Assembly (NCBI RefSeq): GCF_030697375.1
Contig: NZ_JAUYQD010000018.1
Span: 62,001 to 126,000, forward strand
DNA: 64,000 nucleotides
Reading direction: 5' to 3'
From: Rhodoferax sp.
GTDB lineage: Bacteria > Pseudomonadota > Gammaproteobacteria > Burkholderiales > Burkholderiaceae_C
The stretch's first letter is position 1. Every line of letters starts with the position of its first letter. The notes beneath the pieces were generated by a model. That model was not told the DNA's origin. It saw only the letters and a program-made list of their open reading frames with translations, and made no database searches. Position numbers and translations under genes: made by a program. Positions 33,685-43,049 of the stretch are shown piece after piece.

Positions 33685-35565
33685 TTATGCGTCCATGGGG
33701 TCCGCAGGGTGTGCAATGGCTCGGCGCAGGTGCAGCACAAACCGGCTGCCTTCCCCCAAGCGGGACTCCACGCTGACTTTGCCTTGCAGCACCTGGGTCA
33801 CCATCTGGTGCACGATCGCCAAGCCCAGCCCCGATCCACCCTGCCCCAACTTGGTAGTAAAGAAGGGATCGAATATCCGGCTGGCCGTCTCGGGGGCCAT
33901 ACCAATACCATTGTCGGCAAACACCAGTTCCACCGTGTCCTGGTCGATCTGGCGCCCACGGACCTCTATGCGGCCTTCCGTACGGTCACCAAATGCATGG
34001 ATCGCAGCATTCATCACCAGGTTGATCGTCACCTGCCCCAAGGCGCCTGGAAAGCTGTCCAGCACCAGGTCATCGGGGATGTCAATCTCCAATTGCCAGG
34101 GCATTTTTTTCAGATTGGGCGAAAGCGTAATCACAATCTCTCGGACCACTTCCGCCAACTGAAATACGCGCTGGCGCTCGGACGCTTGATCGACCGCCAC
34201 CTGCTTAAAGCTGTGCACCAGATCGGAGGCACGCTGCAAGGAGCGCTGCACCAGCTCGGAGCCCTCCAAACTGTCCGCCATGAACCGCTCCAAAGCGGAG
34301 CGTTTGAGTTCGTTGCGAGTCACCAAGCCCTGAAACTCCAACGCACGGTCCACCATGGAACTGGCCACCGTCATGGCGTTGCCGATCGGCGTATTCAATT
34401 CGTGCGATACACCGGCCACCAAACCGCCCAGGGCCGCCATTTTTTCCGACTGCACCAATTCCTTTTGGGCACACTGCAGCGTGGACAAGGCATGGGACAG
34501 TTCGCCATTTGCGGTCTGAAGTTCCTGCGTGCGCTGCTCCACACGCGCCTCCAACTCGGCGTTCATTTTGATGACGTTCGCTTCAATCGACTTTCGGTCT
34601 CTCAGATCGAACAGCAGACTCATGGTCACATGGCGCCCATCCTGCTCCACGGAATCGGCGGATACCGATACGGGCAAGATAGAGCCGTCGTGGGCTCTGA
34701 CATTCATCTCCAGGTTGCGCACGCAACCGTTGCGGCTGAACTCGGCCCCGAACGCTTCACGCGCAGCCATCTCGCACCATACTCCAAGTTCCAGCGGCGA
34801 CTTCCCGATCACATCCTGTTGTGTCCAACCCAATACGCTTTCCCAGGCTTTGTTGACATAAATGATTTGACCGTTCACGGCATCCGTCAGTGACAGGGGG
34901 GCAGGAACAATATCTCCGACCTTGGAAAAGCGCGACTCCGCCTGGTTTAACTGGTGTTCGCGTGACGTGAGGTTGGCCACCGATTCGCGCAATTGCGCAT
35001 TGAGGTCCGTCATTCGGGCCGCCTGACGTGCCTGGTGGGCCAAAATACGGTGCAGCACCACCATACTGACGGAGAGAATCGCCGAGAGATCTGCCGCCCG
35101 CCCCCATGGCCCGCGAACCATGGGCGTGAAACGAATGCCTGCGGTCTCCATCCACGCCAAACCCAAGATGACAACGATGGACGCCAGGCACATGGCATAG
35201 CTGTGCCGCAGCCCCAGCAGCCAGCCGCTGAGCAAAATCACCACCGGGTAGGTATACAGCGCGGTGTTATTCACCGTTCCGGTCAACACGGCGTCTACAC
35301 CCACGGAACCCCACGCGCCCCATCCAAAAACAACAAAGGCCAAGCCCAAGCGGCCTGAGCGCAGCACCGTAAGCGCAACCAAAGCCGCCACCAAAATGAT
35401 GGCATTCATGATGGAGTTACGTGGATCAGCACCTGCCCAAAAGTCAGCCAGAGAAAACAAGGTGACGACCGCACTTGTCGTCAGCACGACAACCCGAAAC
35501 AGCCTTGCACCTTCGTCTGTTGATACGGACGAAGGTGCAACGGTTTGCTTGACAAAGTCACCCAT
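33685..35565 (-). CDS. Membrane sensor histidine kinase with PAS domain (paralogue)
   Basis: A 626-residue kinase. About six transmembrane helices cover residues ~25-190 (including YPVVILLSGWLLGLRHSYAMCLASIVVI, similar to the kinase at 27365), then a coiled coil, a PAS domain (VGDIVPAPLSLTDAVNGQIIYVNKAWESVLGW), the H-box GVSHELNTPIGNAMTVAS, a VDQASERQRVFQL linker and a HATPase domain (INLVMNAAIHAFGD, ADNGIGMAPE, FDPFFTTKLGQGGSGLGLAI). ATG 35565 is preferred over the in-frame TTG at 35577. It has no adjacent response regulator. It faces the porin gene across the terminator; regulation of the porin by this kinase is possible but unsupported. Confidence 0.88.
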   Translation of the reverse strand: MGDFVKQTVAPSSVSTDEGARLFRVVVLTTSAVVTLFSLADFWAGADPRNSIMNAIILVAALVALTVLRSGRLGLAFVVFGWGAWGSVGVDAVLTGTVNNTALYTYPVVILLSGWLLGLRHSYAMCLASIVVILGLAWMETAGIRFTPMVRGPWGRAADLSAILSVSMVVLHRILAHQARQAARMTDLNAQLRESVANLTSREHQLNQAESRFSKVGDIVPAPLSLTDAVNGQIIYVNKAWESVLGWTQQDVIGKSPLELGVWCEMAAREAFGAEFSRNGCVRNLEMNVRAHDGSILPVSVSADSVEQDGRHVTMSLLFDLRDRKSIEANVIKMNAELEARVEQRTQELQTANGELSHALSTLQCAQKELVQSEKMAALGGLVAGVSHELNTPIGNAMTVASSMVDRALEFQGLVTRNELKRSALERFMADSLEGSELVQRSLQRASDLVHSFKQVAVDQASERQRVFQLAEVVREIVITLSPNLKKMPWQLEIDIPDDLVLDSFPGALGQVTINLVMNAAIHAFGDRTEGRIEVRGRQIDQDTVELVFADNGIGMAPETASRIFDPFFTTKLGQGGSGLGLAIVHQMVTQVLQGKVSVESRLGEGSRFVLHLRRAIAHPADPMDA

Positions 35566-35719
35566 GGTGCATCTCAAAAGCGGGGGCTAGTGGACATCTC
35601 AGCCCGCATCCGACTGCAATCGACAAACCCGGTTTGATGCGCCTGTGGGGCCATTCGTTTTCCTTGAGATAGAGATTGGCACTATAGCGCCGCCAGCGCA
35701 ACCGTAAAATCATTCGACA

Positions 35720-37108
35720 ATGACCGTCACCTCCTTTGCAGCCCTGCGCACCTCGGTGCGCATCGAAATTCGTGCCTTATGGCAACTGGCCTGGCCCATC
35801 TTGATAGGGCAGTTGGCCAATGTAGGGATGGCGGTAGTGGACGTGGCCATGGCCGGTCACGCATCAGCCGACGACCTGGCAGGCGTATCGCTTGGCGTGT
35901 CCATCTGGAACATGGTCATCATCACACTGATGGGCATCATGATGTCGGTCAGTCCGCTGGTCGCCCATTATGTGGGTGCCAAAGAATTCAACCGTGTGCC
36001 CCACGTAGTGCGCCAGGCCCTTTGGAAAGCACTGGGGGTCGGCCTGCTTGCCTTTGGCATTGCCAATCTGGCCACGGAAATTTTTAACCACCTGGATCTT
36101 GCTCCACAGGTGCGCAATCTGGCCCAAAACTTTGTGCACATCACCAGCTTCGCCTTGCCAGCTTTTGCCTGCTACCGGGTGTTGTACAACTACAGTGCCA
36201 GCCTGAACCAGACCAAGCCCCTGATGGGCATTGCCATCGGCGCCCTGCTGCTCAACGTGGCGATCAATTGGCTGCTGGTTTTTGGTCATTGGGGCGCGCC
36301 CAAACTGGGCGGACTGGGTTGCGCCTGGTCTACCTTGCTGTGTGTGTGGTTCAACCTGGGTGGTCTGCTGTGGTGGATGCACCGCAGCCCGGCCTTTCGC
36401 AGTACTTGGCCTTTTGCCCAATACGAAGCGCCCCATTGGCCCAAGCTGAACCACCTGCTCAAACTTGGGCTGCCCATTGGGGTTACCTACTTTGCGGAAA
36501 CCAGCGCCTTTGGTTTGATTGCCCTCCTGGTCGCACGGTTCGGCAGTACCGAGGTGGCAGCACACCAGATTGCCTTGAACTTCACCTCCCTGGTCTTCAT
36601 GGTGCCCTTAAGCCTGGGGGTGGCCCTGCTGACCCGCGTGGGCCAGAGCCTGGGCGCGGGTGACCCGGTTGCTGCGCGCTTTCGTGCCTGGGTGGGCGTG
36701 GGCACTGCGCTGGCATTTGCGGTGGTGTCGGCCACAGGTATTGCCGTGTTCAACCAGCAAATCGCATCGACCTACACCAGCGATTTGGCGGTCGCAACGG
36801 CCGCAGCACAACTGCTGTTTTTGGCAGCCATTTTTCAACTGTCCGACGCCACCCAGGTGGTCACCAGTTGCGCGATTCGAGGCTACAAAGTCACCCGCTC
36901 GCCCATGCTTGTGCATCTCACCGCGTTTTGGGTGTTCTCATTGCCCTTGGGTTATGTCCTGGGTTTAGCACCAGTTTGGTTGCCATGGCGACCGAGCCAG
37001 CCCATGGCAGCACAAGGTTTCTGGATTGCACTGGTGGTCGGCCTGACGGTGGCGGCCCTGGGACTCATCGTTCTCCTGCGGCGTGTGGCGAACCGTGGGA
37101 CGATCTAA
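35720..37108 (+). CDS. MATE-family multidrug efflux transporter
   Basis: A 462-residue, 12-TM cation-antiporter of the NorM/MATE family. It has two homologous halves: LAWPILIGQLANVGMAVVDVAMAGHAS with GVSLGVSIWNMVII in the first, and LGLPIGVTYFAETSAFGLIALLVARFGSTEVAAHQIALNFTSLVFMVPLSLGVALLTRVGQSLGAGD in the second. It exports cationic drugs or dyes, or metabolic by-products, using Na+ or H+ gradients. No adjacent regulator is seen; the gene is followed 60 bp later by an HDOD gene. Confidence 0.92.
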   Translation: MTVTSFAALRTSVRIEIRALWQLAWPILIGQLANVGMAVVDVAMAGHASADDLAGVSLGVSIWNMVIITLMGIMMSVSPLVAHYVGAKEFNRVPHVVRQALWKALGVGLLAFGIANLATEIFNHLDLAPQVRNLAQNFVHITSFALPAFACYRVLYNYSASLNQTKPLMGIAIGALLLNVAINWLLVFGHWGAPKLGGLGCAWSTLLCVWFNLGGLLWWMHRSPAFRSTWPFAQYEAPHWPKLNHLLKLGLPIGVTYFAETSAFGLIALLVARFGSTEVAAHQIALNFTSLVFMVPLSLGVALLTRVGQSLGAGDPVAARFRAWVGVGTALAFAVVSATGIAVFNQQIASTYTSDLAVATAAAQLLFLAAIFQLSDATQVVTSCAIRGYKVTRSPMLVHLTAFWVFSLPLGYVLGLAPVWLPWRPSQPMAAQGFWIALVVGLTVAALGLIVLLRRVANRGTI

Positions 37109-37168
37109 ATATTCCCGTTCCCGCACATGATGTGCTGACACAATCTGGCCACCCTCGATATAAATCCC

Positions 37169-38011
37169 ATGACCCCAGAACTCTCTCAACGACTCGCCAA
37201 TGCCGTGGACGGCATGCCCGCTTTCCCCAAGAGCGTGCAAAGAATTCTGGAACTGACCCGGGATGTCAACGTGACACCCAAGGACTTGGTCGAAGTGATT
37301 GACAAGGACCCTGTGGTCACCGTCAAGATTCTGAAAGTGGTCAATTCGGCGTACTACAGCCTACCCAAGCAAATCACGTCCATTGGGCATTCCGTGGTGT
37401 ACCTGGGATTCAACACCATCAAAAACCTGGCGCTTAGCATTGCCGCCATAGGGATGCTGCCCAAGGACAATGCAGCAGGATTTGACGTTCAGCAGTATTT
37501 GCTGCACTCCCTGGCAACCGCAGCCATCGCCAAACAATTGGCCAACCGTGTGGAGGATGCCGACCCCATGGACTGCTTTATTGCAGGACTATTGCACGAC
37601 TTTGGCAAGGTGGTATTTGTGCAATTCATGCCCCAAGAGTTCAAAAAAGCATTGCAGGCCAGCCGTGACAACAGCAGCTCCCTGCACGCCGCTCTACAAA
37701 AAGAAATTGGTGCAGACCATGCTTTTGTCGGCGCCATGTTGGTCGAAAAATGGCGATTTGCACCCCACTTGGTGGAGACGATCCGCCACCAACACCTGGC
37801 AGATTTGAAAGACACGGACATGATTGCTTGCGTGTTTGGGGCCAATCAAATCAGCAAAAAACTGCAATTTGGCTTCGGTGGAAATTGTTGTATTGACGAA
37901 TTTCCAGCAGCGATTCAAAAACGCCTTGGAGGAACAATGGACGAGGTCATCGCCTCCATGGGCGATTTAAATCCACTGTATGAAGAAGCCAAGGTTTTTG
38001 CAAAACTTTGA
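37169..38011 (+). CDS. HDOD-domain protein
   Basis: A 280-residue single-domain HDOD protein: LPAFPKSVQRILELTRD-like opening (MPAFPKSVQRILELTRDVN), DPVVTVKILKVVNSAYYSLPKQITSIGHSVVYLGFNTIKNLALS and the degenerate HD site FIAGLLHDFGKVVF. HDOD domains are related to HD phosphohydrolases but most lack full metal ligands and act as signalling adaptors in chemotaxis, cyclic-di-GMP or stress pathways. No partner is obvious locally. Confidence 0.88.
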   Translation: MTPELSQRLANAVDGMPAFPKSVQRILELTRDVNVTPKDLVEVIDKDPVVTVKILKVVNSAYYSLPKQITSIGHSVVYLGFNTIKNLALSIAAIGMLPKDNAAGFDVQQYLLHSLATAAIAKQLANRVEDADPMDCFIAGLLHDFGKVVFVQFMPQEFKKALQASRDNSSSLHAALQKEIGADHAFVGAMLVEKWRFAPHLVETIRHQHLADLKDTDMIACVFGANQISKKLQFGFGGNCCIDEFPAAIQKRLGGTMDEVIASMGDLNPLYEEAKVFAKL

Positions 38012-38055
38012 GCGCCAGCCACGGTTGGGCATGCACTCAAAGTTGCACCTGACGG

Positions 38056-40311
38056 CTACCGGCGCTTTCTAGCGACTTTTTTCTGCGTAGCGGCGGGCTT
38101 GGCCGCACGTTTGGTCGCTCGGCCGTCCACACCCTTGCGTTTTTCCGTTGCAGCAAACTTTGACTTTCTGCTGCCTTCCAGGTCTATGCGGTCGCCCAGC
38201 ATCCCACGCGTCTTCTCATCCCGTGGCAGACCCTTGTCACCCAGGGCCCGGCCCACCAATCCTTCACCCTCTTGCACCAGGCGGAAATCGATTCGCCGGC
38301 CATCCAGGTCCACCCGGCTGACTTGAACCCGCACACGTGTACCAATGGCATAACGGATGCCGGTTCGCTCACCCCGCAACTCTTGCCGCGCCTCATCGAA
38401 CCGGAAATACTCACCGCCCAATTCGGTGATGTGTACCAAACCTTCCACATACATCGCGTCCAGCGTGACAAACAGACCAAAGCTGGTCGCGGAGCTCACC
38501 ACTCCGCCATATTCCTCACCCAAATGCTCGCGCATGTACTTGCACTTCAGCCACGCTTCGACATCCCGGCTGGCTTCATCGGCACGGCGTTCATTCGCAC
38601 TGCAATGCAAACCTGCAGCCAGCCACGCCATACCTTCGGCGTTGGTCTTTTTCGGCTTGACACCCGGTTGCCCCACCTTGGCCGCCAGTCCTTTTTCAAG
38701 CCGGCGAGCCAGCTTGGCATGGGCCTCGCCAGGTGTTGGCAATGCCGGCAACTGGTACTTTGTCTTGGACAAAATGGCCTTGATCACCCGGTGCACCAAT
38801 AAATCAGGGTAACGACGTATCGGGCTGGTGAAGTGGGTATAGGCACCGTATGCCAAACCAAAATGCCCACTGTTTTCAGGCGTGTAAATCGCCTGCTGCA
38901 TGGAGCGCAGCAACATGGAATGAATCTGCTGCGCATCCGGCCGGTCTTTGGTGGCATTGGCGATGGTCTGAAACTCGCCCGGAGACGGGTCATCGCTGAT
39001 CGTCAAGCCCACGCCCATGGCCTTGAGGTAGCCCCGCAGAATTTCTTTCTTTTCCGGCGTGGGGCCTTCATGCACGCGGAACAGGCCCGCATGTTTGCTT
39101 TGGGCGATGTAGTCGGCACTGCACACATTGGCGGCCAGCATCGCCTCTTCGATCACCCGGTGGGCCACGTTGCGAGTGCGCGGTACGATTTTTTCAATGC
39201 GCCCATTTTCATCACATACGATTTGTGTCTCGGTGGTTTCAAAGTCCACCGCACCCCGTTTGAGCCTGGATTTGGAGAGCGCCTGGTAGACACCATGCAA
39301 ATTCAACAAATCTTCCACCCGCTCCTTGCGCTTCAGGGCTTCTGGGCCGCGTGTATTGCTCAAAATGGCAGCGACTTCGGTGTAGGTAAAGCGCGCGTGG
39401 CTCCACATCAGTGCGGGGTAGAACTGGTAGGCGTCCACCTCGCCATCCTCGGTGACGAACATGTCACACACCATGCACAGGCGCTCCACCTCGGGATTGA
39501 GGGAACACAATCCGTTGGACAATTTTTCCGGCAACATGGGAATCACACGGCGGGGAAAGTACACGCTGGTGGCGCGGTCATAAGCGTCAATGTCAATCGC
39601 AGAGCCGGTTTCCACATAGTGGCTCACATCGGCAATCGCCACCAGCAAACGCCACCCCTTAACCGCTGATTTCCCCCGGCCCTTGCTCGCAGGCTCGCAA
39701 TACACCGCGTCATCAAAGTCACGCGCATCCTCGCCGTCAATCGTCACCAGAGGAATGTCCGTCAGGTCAATGCGAGCCTGTCTGTCCTGCGAGCGCACGG
39801 CATCGGGCAGGGTTCGCGCCAGCGCCACGCAGCCTTGGGAGAATTCGTGGGGCACGCTGTATTTACGAACGGCGATTTCAATCTCCATCCCCGGATCGTC
39901 CACCTCCCCCAGCACTTCTTTGATACGCCCCACCGGTTGCCCAAACAAGACCGGAGGCTCTACCAACTCCACCACAACGACTTGACCTGCTTTGGCGACG
40001 CTGGTGGCTCCTTTGGGAATCAACACGTCTTGCCCGTACCGTTTGTCTTCCGGCGCCACCAACCAAACACCGCTTTCCTGCAACAAGCGGCCAATGATGG
40101 GTTGCTGCGAGCGCTCAATGATCTCAACAACACGTCCTTCGGGCCTACCCCTGCGGTCACTGCGCACAATGCGGGCCTTGACCCGGTCTTTGTGCAGCAC
40201 AGCACGCATCTCGTTGGGGGGTAAATAAATGTCTGGAGCACCGTCATCACGCGACACAAATCCGTGTCCATCGCGGTGTCCTTGAACAATACCTTCAACT
40301 TCGTCCAGCAA
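38056..40311 (-). CDS. rnr: Ribonuclease R
   Basis: About 751 residues. It is a 3'-5' exoribonuclease degrading structured RNA. The order is cold-shock-like OB domains (GHRDGHGFVSRDDGAPDIYLPP), the RNB catalytic domain (IPLVTIDGEDARDFDDAVYCEP, with the metal-binding aspartates; YFPRRVIPMLPEKLSNGLCSLNP; HFTSPIRRYPDLLVHR), an S1 domain (SSATSFGLFVTLDAMYVEGLVHI) and a basic tail (KKVARKRR). The start is problematic: no ATG lies between the tRNA-Leu and the conserved N-terminus, and TTG 40311 (LLDEVEG) is the best candidate, without a clear ribosome binding site. The usual N-terminal helix-turn-helix is short or missing. Confidence 0.9.
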   Translation of the reverse strand: MLDEVEGIVQGHRDGHGFVSRDDGAPDIYLPPNEMRAVLHKDRVKARIVRSDRRGRPEGRVVEIIERSQQPIIGRLLQESGVWLVAPEDKRYGQDVLIPKGATSVAKAGQVVVVELVEPPVLFGQPVGRIKEVLGEVDDPGMEIEIAVRKYSVPHEFSQGCVALARTLPDAVRSQDRQARIDLTDIPLVTIDGEDARDFDDAVYCEPASKGRGKSAVKGWRLLVAIADVSHYVETGSAIDIDAYDRATSVYFPRRVIPMLPEKLSNGLCSLNPEVERLCMVCDMFVTEDGEVDAYQFYPALMWSHARFTYTEVAAILSNTRGPEALKRKERVEDLLNLHGVYQALSKSRLKRGAVDFETTETQIVCDENGRIEKIVPRTRNVAHRVIEEAMLAANVCSADYIAQSKHAGLFRVHEGPTPEKKEILRGYLKAMGVGLTISDDPSPGEFQTIANATKDRPDAQQIHSMLLRSMQQAIYTPENSGHFGLAYGAYTHFTSPIRRYPDLLVHRVIKAILSKTKYQLPALPTPGEAHAKLARRLEKGLAAKVGQPGVKPKKTNAEGMAWLAAGLHCSANERRADEASRDVEAWLKCKYMREHLGEEYGGVVSSATSFGLFVTLDAMYVEGLVHITELGGEYFRFDEARQELRGERTGIRYAIGTRVRVQVSRVDLDGRRIDFRLVQEGEGLVGRALGDKGLPRDEKTRGMLGDRIDLEGSRKSKFAATEKRKGVDGRATKRAAKPAATQKKVARKRR

Positions 40312-40337
40312 GCCGCTGGTTTGGCTTAAATGTTTGA

Positions 40338-40343
40338 TATACT
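40338..40343 (+). promoter_or_regulatory. -10 element of tRNA-Leu
   Basis: TATACT lies 17 bp before the tRNA-Leu 5' end; no good -35 hexamer is visible. The promoter lies inside or against the 5' end of the divergent rnr gene. Confidence 0.5.
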
Positions 40344-40360
40344 TCTCTCTTTCCTGAAAT

Positions 40361-40445
<85 letters not shown>

Positions 40446-40466
40446 ACTATGTTAATGTAGTTAATG

Positions 40467-40498
40467 AAAACCGCTTCAATTGAAGCGGTTTTTTTTTG
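40467..40498 (+). terminator. Rho-independent terminator after tRNA-Leu
   Basis: AACCGCTTCA-ATTG-like palindrome (CCGCTTCAATTGAAGCGG at 40471-40488) followed by a run of T residues; it can also act toward the left because A residues precede it. Confidence 0.88.
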
Positions 40499-40540
40499 CT
40501 TGCTATTTTTCTCCATAAAGGTTTTAGCAAGCACTTAGGT

Positions 40541-41944
40541 TTAAAACGGCAGCGCCACCAAATCGTGTCCTTGCGCACTCACGATACGGGCCTTGGTAAA
40601 TTCACCCACTTTCAAGGTTTTACTGATTTTTTCAGGCGGCAACAAACGCACCACACCGTCAATTTCAGGGGCATCGGCATAGCTACGGCCAATTCCACCC
40701 TTTTTCCCCATGCCGGGCGCCGAATCCACCAAAATCTGCATGGTTGACCCCACACGCCGCCGCAACTTGGCCACCGATACTTCTTCTGCGACCGCCATGA
40801 AACGGGCACGGCGCTCCTCGCGCACCTCCAACGGCAACATACCCGGCAGCTCATTGGCCTGCGCACCCTTGACAGGGCTGTACGCAAAACAGCCTGCCCG
40901 GTCAATTTGCGCCTCGCGCACAAAATCCAACAGGTGCTCAAACTCTTCTTCGGTTTCCCCAGGAAAACCTGCGATGAAAGTGCTGCGCACCACCAATTCA
41001 GGACAAGCCTCACGCCATTGCAAAATGCGCTCCAGATTTTTTTCGCCACTGGCCGGACGCTTCATGCGACGCAATACTTCCGGGTGGCTATGCTGCAGTG
41101 GAACATCCAAATAAGGCAGTATTTTTCCCGTAGCCATCAGCGGCAAGATGCCATCCACTGTGGGATAGGGGTAAACGTAATGCAAACGCACCCAAGCTCC
41201 GTAGGACTCAGCAATATCGCCCAGTGTCTGCACCAATTCCAGCATGCGCGTCTTGACGGGCTTGCCGTCCCAAAACCCGGTGCGGTATTTCACATCGACA
41301 CCGTAGGCCGAGGTATCCTGGCTGATCACCAACAACTCTTTCACCCCCCCCTCAAACAAGGCGCGAGCTTCATTCAACACATCACCAATAGGACGCGACA
41401 CCAAATCCCCGCGCATGGAGGGAATGATGCAAAACGTACAACGGTGGTTGCAGCCTTCGCTGATCTTCAGGTACGCAAAATGCCTGGGCGTGAGCTTGAT
41501 ACCCGCAACGCCGAACGAATTGGGAACCAAGTCGGTAAACGGGTCATGTGGTTTGGGCAAGTTGAGATGCACCGCATCCATGACCTGCTGCGTGGCTTGT
41601 GGACCAGTCACCGCCAACACACTGGGGTGCATCTGGCGGACCAAATTTCCACCATCTTCCGACGATTTGGCACCCAGGCAACCGGTCACAATCACACGCC
41701 CATTTTCGGCCAACGCCTCGCCAATGGTGTCCAAACTCTCCTTCACTGCATCGTCAATGAAGCCACAGGTATTCACAATCACCAAATCAGCACCCTGAAA
41801 GGTTTTGGAGGTCTGATAGCCCTCTGCGCTGAGTTGGGTCAAAATCAATTCGGAGTCCGTGAGTGCTTTGGGGCAACCCAGACTGATAAATCCCACTTTA
41901 GGCGCAGGATTGATGGTGGTTTTAGGGGAAAGTACTTCGGTCAT
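40541..41944 (-). CDS. rimO: Ribosomal protein S12 methylthiotransferase RimO
   Basis: A 467-residue radical-SAM enzyme that methylthiolates an aspartate of ribosomal protein S12. The N-terminal UPF0004 domain binds one [4Fe-4S] cluster ([32 protein letters not shown]); the radical-SAM cluster motif is [21 protein letters not shown]-terminal TRAM domain (about 395-465) binds RNA or substrate. The SLGCPKA signature and the length point to RimO rather than MiaB. It is separate from phaR by 43 bp. Confidence 0.95.
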   Translation of the reverse strand: MTEVLSPKTTINPAPKVGFISLGCPKALTDSELILTQLSAEGYQTSKTFQGADLVIVNTCGFIDDAVKESLDTIGEALAENGRVIVTGCLGAKSSEDGGNLVRQMHPSVLAVTGPQATQQVMDAVHLNLPKPHDPFTDLVPNSFGVAGIKLTPRHFAYLKISEGCNHRCTFCIIPSMRGDLVSRPIGDVLNEARALFEGGVKELLVISQDTSAYGVDVKYRTGFWDGKPVKTRMLELVQTLGDIAESYGAWVRLHYVYPYPTVDGILPLMATGKILPYLDVPLQHSHPEVLRRMKRPASGEKNLERILQWREACPELVVRSTFIAGFPGETEEEFEHLLDFVREAQIDRAGCFAYSPVKGAQANELPGMLPLEVREERRARFMAVAEEVSVAKLRRRVGSTMQILVDSAPGMGKKGGIGRSYADAPEIDGVVRLLPPEKISKTLKVGEFTKARIVSAQGHDLVALPF

Positions 41945-41987
41945 GTGGGAATTTTCGCTGCACCGTTATCGATAACCTGACTCGCGA

Positions 41988-42437
41988 CTAGCGCTTCAGG
42001 CCGAAAGTGCCAAGGAATTGTTCTGTTTGTTTCTGCATCTGCTCCTGCATCTGCTGGAACGGATTGCCATTCACCACGCCTTTCAGCATGGGCGCCTGCA
42101 TATCCATGAGTGCCTGGATATTGTTTTCAAGGTACCCACCCATCATCCCTTGCATGGCATGGCCATAAAAACGAATGATATTGGCAAGTACGGGGGTGGT
42201 GAACATAGGGGACCCGTTGGCCTCTTCTTCCAAAATGATTTGCAACAAGATGCTGCGCGTCAGGTCTTCCCCGGTTTTTACGTCGCGCACCACAAAAGGT
42301 TCGCTTTCCATCACCAGGCGCTTGACTTCAGCCAGCGTGATGTAGCTTGACGTATCCGTGTCGTACAAGCGGCGATTAGGGTACTTTTTGATGACTCTCT
42401 GGGGAGTCCTGCTTTCTTTGAAAGGCTGTTTTTGCAT
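41988..42437 (-). CDS. phaR: Polyhydroxyalkanoate synthesis repressor PhaR
   Basis: A 149-residue regulator. The N-terminal PHB/PHA accumulation DNA-binding domain is clear (RVIKKYPNRRLYDTDTSSYITLAEVKRLVMESEPFVVRDVKTGEDLTRSILLQIILEEE). The C-terminal Gln/Met-rich segment (PFQQMQEQMQKQTEQFLGTFG) is the granule-associated part. PhaR binds both DNA and polyhydroxybutyrate granules and represses phasin genes until granules form. No pha genes are in the window. ATG 42437 gives the expected MQKQPFKES start; ribosome binding site is weak. Confidence 0.92.
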   Translation of the reverse strand: MQKQPFKESRTPQRVIKKYPNRRLYDTDTSSYITLAEVKRLVMESEPFVVRDVKTGEDLTRSILLQIILEEEANGSPMFTTPVLANIIRFYGHAMQGMMGGYLENNIQALMDMQAPMLKGVVNGNPFQQMQEQMQKQTEQFLGTFGLKR

Positions 42438-42656
42438 TGTGGCTTGGACTTCAACATCCCATGGGAAACGATATATGCTGCACCGCAATACATTCTAAAG
42501 ACTACCTCCTCGCAACCAACCTAGGTTTACCCTAGCGGAGTTGACGAAAAGCAGGGGCAGGGTCAACGGCTACTCCATTGGACTGCTCGGCGCCTCGATT
42601 CAGCAATGGAGGTCCATTGTGCCGCTGGACATACCTCCTCCGAGCAAACGACAGAC
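42438..42656. other. Non-coding stretch upstream of phaR
   Basis: Together with the terminator and tRNA-Val to its right this makes more than 300 bp without a protein gene. It should hold the phaR promoter. I see no confident motif. Confidence 0.4.
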
Positions 42657-42684
42657 AAAAAAAGACCCGCTCAAAGCAGGTCAA
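42657..42684 (-). terminator. Terminator of tRNA-Val
   Basis: On the minus strand: GACCTGC-TTTGA-GCGGGTC followed by seven T residues, about 70 bp past the tRNA end. Confidence 0.75.
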
Positions 42685-42751
42685 TTTTTCTTACTTGTTT
42701 CATACCGCAAATCAAAACGCCACTTGAAAGTGCCGAAAACTTTGATTCTAT

Positions 42752-42828
42752 TGGTAGGCGCGATTGGACTCGAACCAACGACCCCCACCATGTCAAGGTG
42801 GTGCTCTAACCAGCTGAGCTACGCGCCT
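42752..42828 (-). tRNA. tRNA-Val (anticodon GAC)
   Basis: A 77-nt tRNA on the minus strand with encoded CCA. Acceptor AGGCGCG pairs with CGCGCCT; D arm GCTCAGCTGGTTAGAGC; anticodon arm CCACC-TTGACAT-GGTGG gives GAC; T arm GGTTCGAGTCC. It decodes GUC/GUU valine. Confidence 0.95.
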
Positions 42829-42848
42829 AAGGATCTCCGAGAGGGCAG

Positions 42849-42854
42849 AGTATA
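42849..42854 (-). promoter_or_regulatory. -10 element of tRNA-Val
   Basis: TATACT on the minus strand about 20 bp before the tRNA 5' end; the -35 region is weak. Confidence 0.5.
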
Positions 42855-42996
42855 GCAGCAAATTTATCAACCAAAAATCGCCCTCGCAAATATCTGCTTT
42901 ATCACTCCAAAAAATGAAATCCGTGCGACCACGCCTTCCACCCGCTCCGTAAAACGTCGCCGGCACGATTGCCAAGGACACATAGGCATAGGTGAT

Positions 42997-43022
42997 AATT
43001 GACGTTTACGTAAACGTCAATT
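42997..43022. promoter_or_regulatory. Perfect 26-bp palindromic operator upstream of SDR gene
   Basis: The half-site AATTGACGTTTAC is followed directly by its exact reverse complement, 28 bp before the start codon at 43050. A -10-like GATAAT (42994-42999) overlaps its left end. The sequence resembles, from memory, the TTGACGTTnACGTnAACGTCAA-type operators reported for LiuR, the MerR-family regulator of branched-chain amino-acid and fatty-acid catabolism. Confidence 0.7.
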
Positions 43023-43049
43023 GATTGACACCATCAAGAGGAACGCACC

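Noticed and set aside
40500..40545. TTGCTA...TAGCAAGC stretch after tRNA-Leu as another copy of the interspersed repeat
   Set aside because: Only the outer GCTA/TAGC letters fit; the ATAGCTG, GCGC and GGGCTA blocks are missing.
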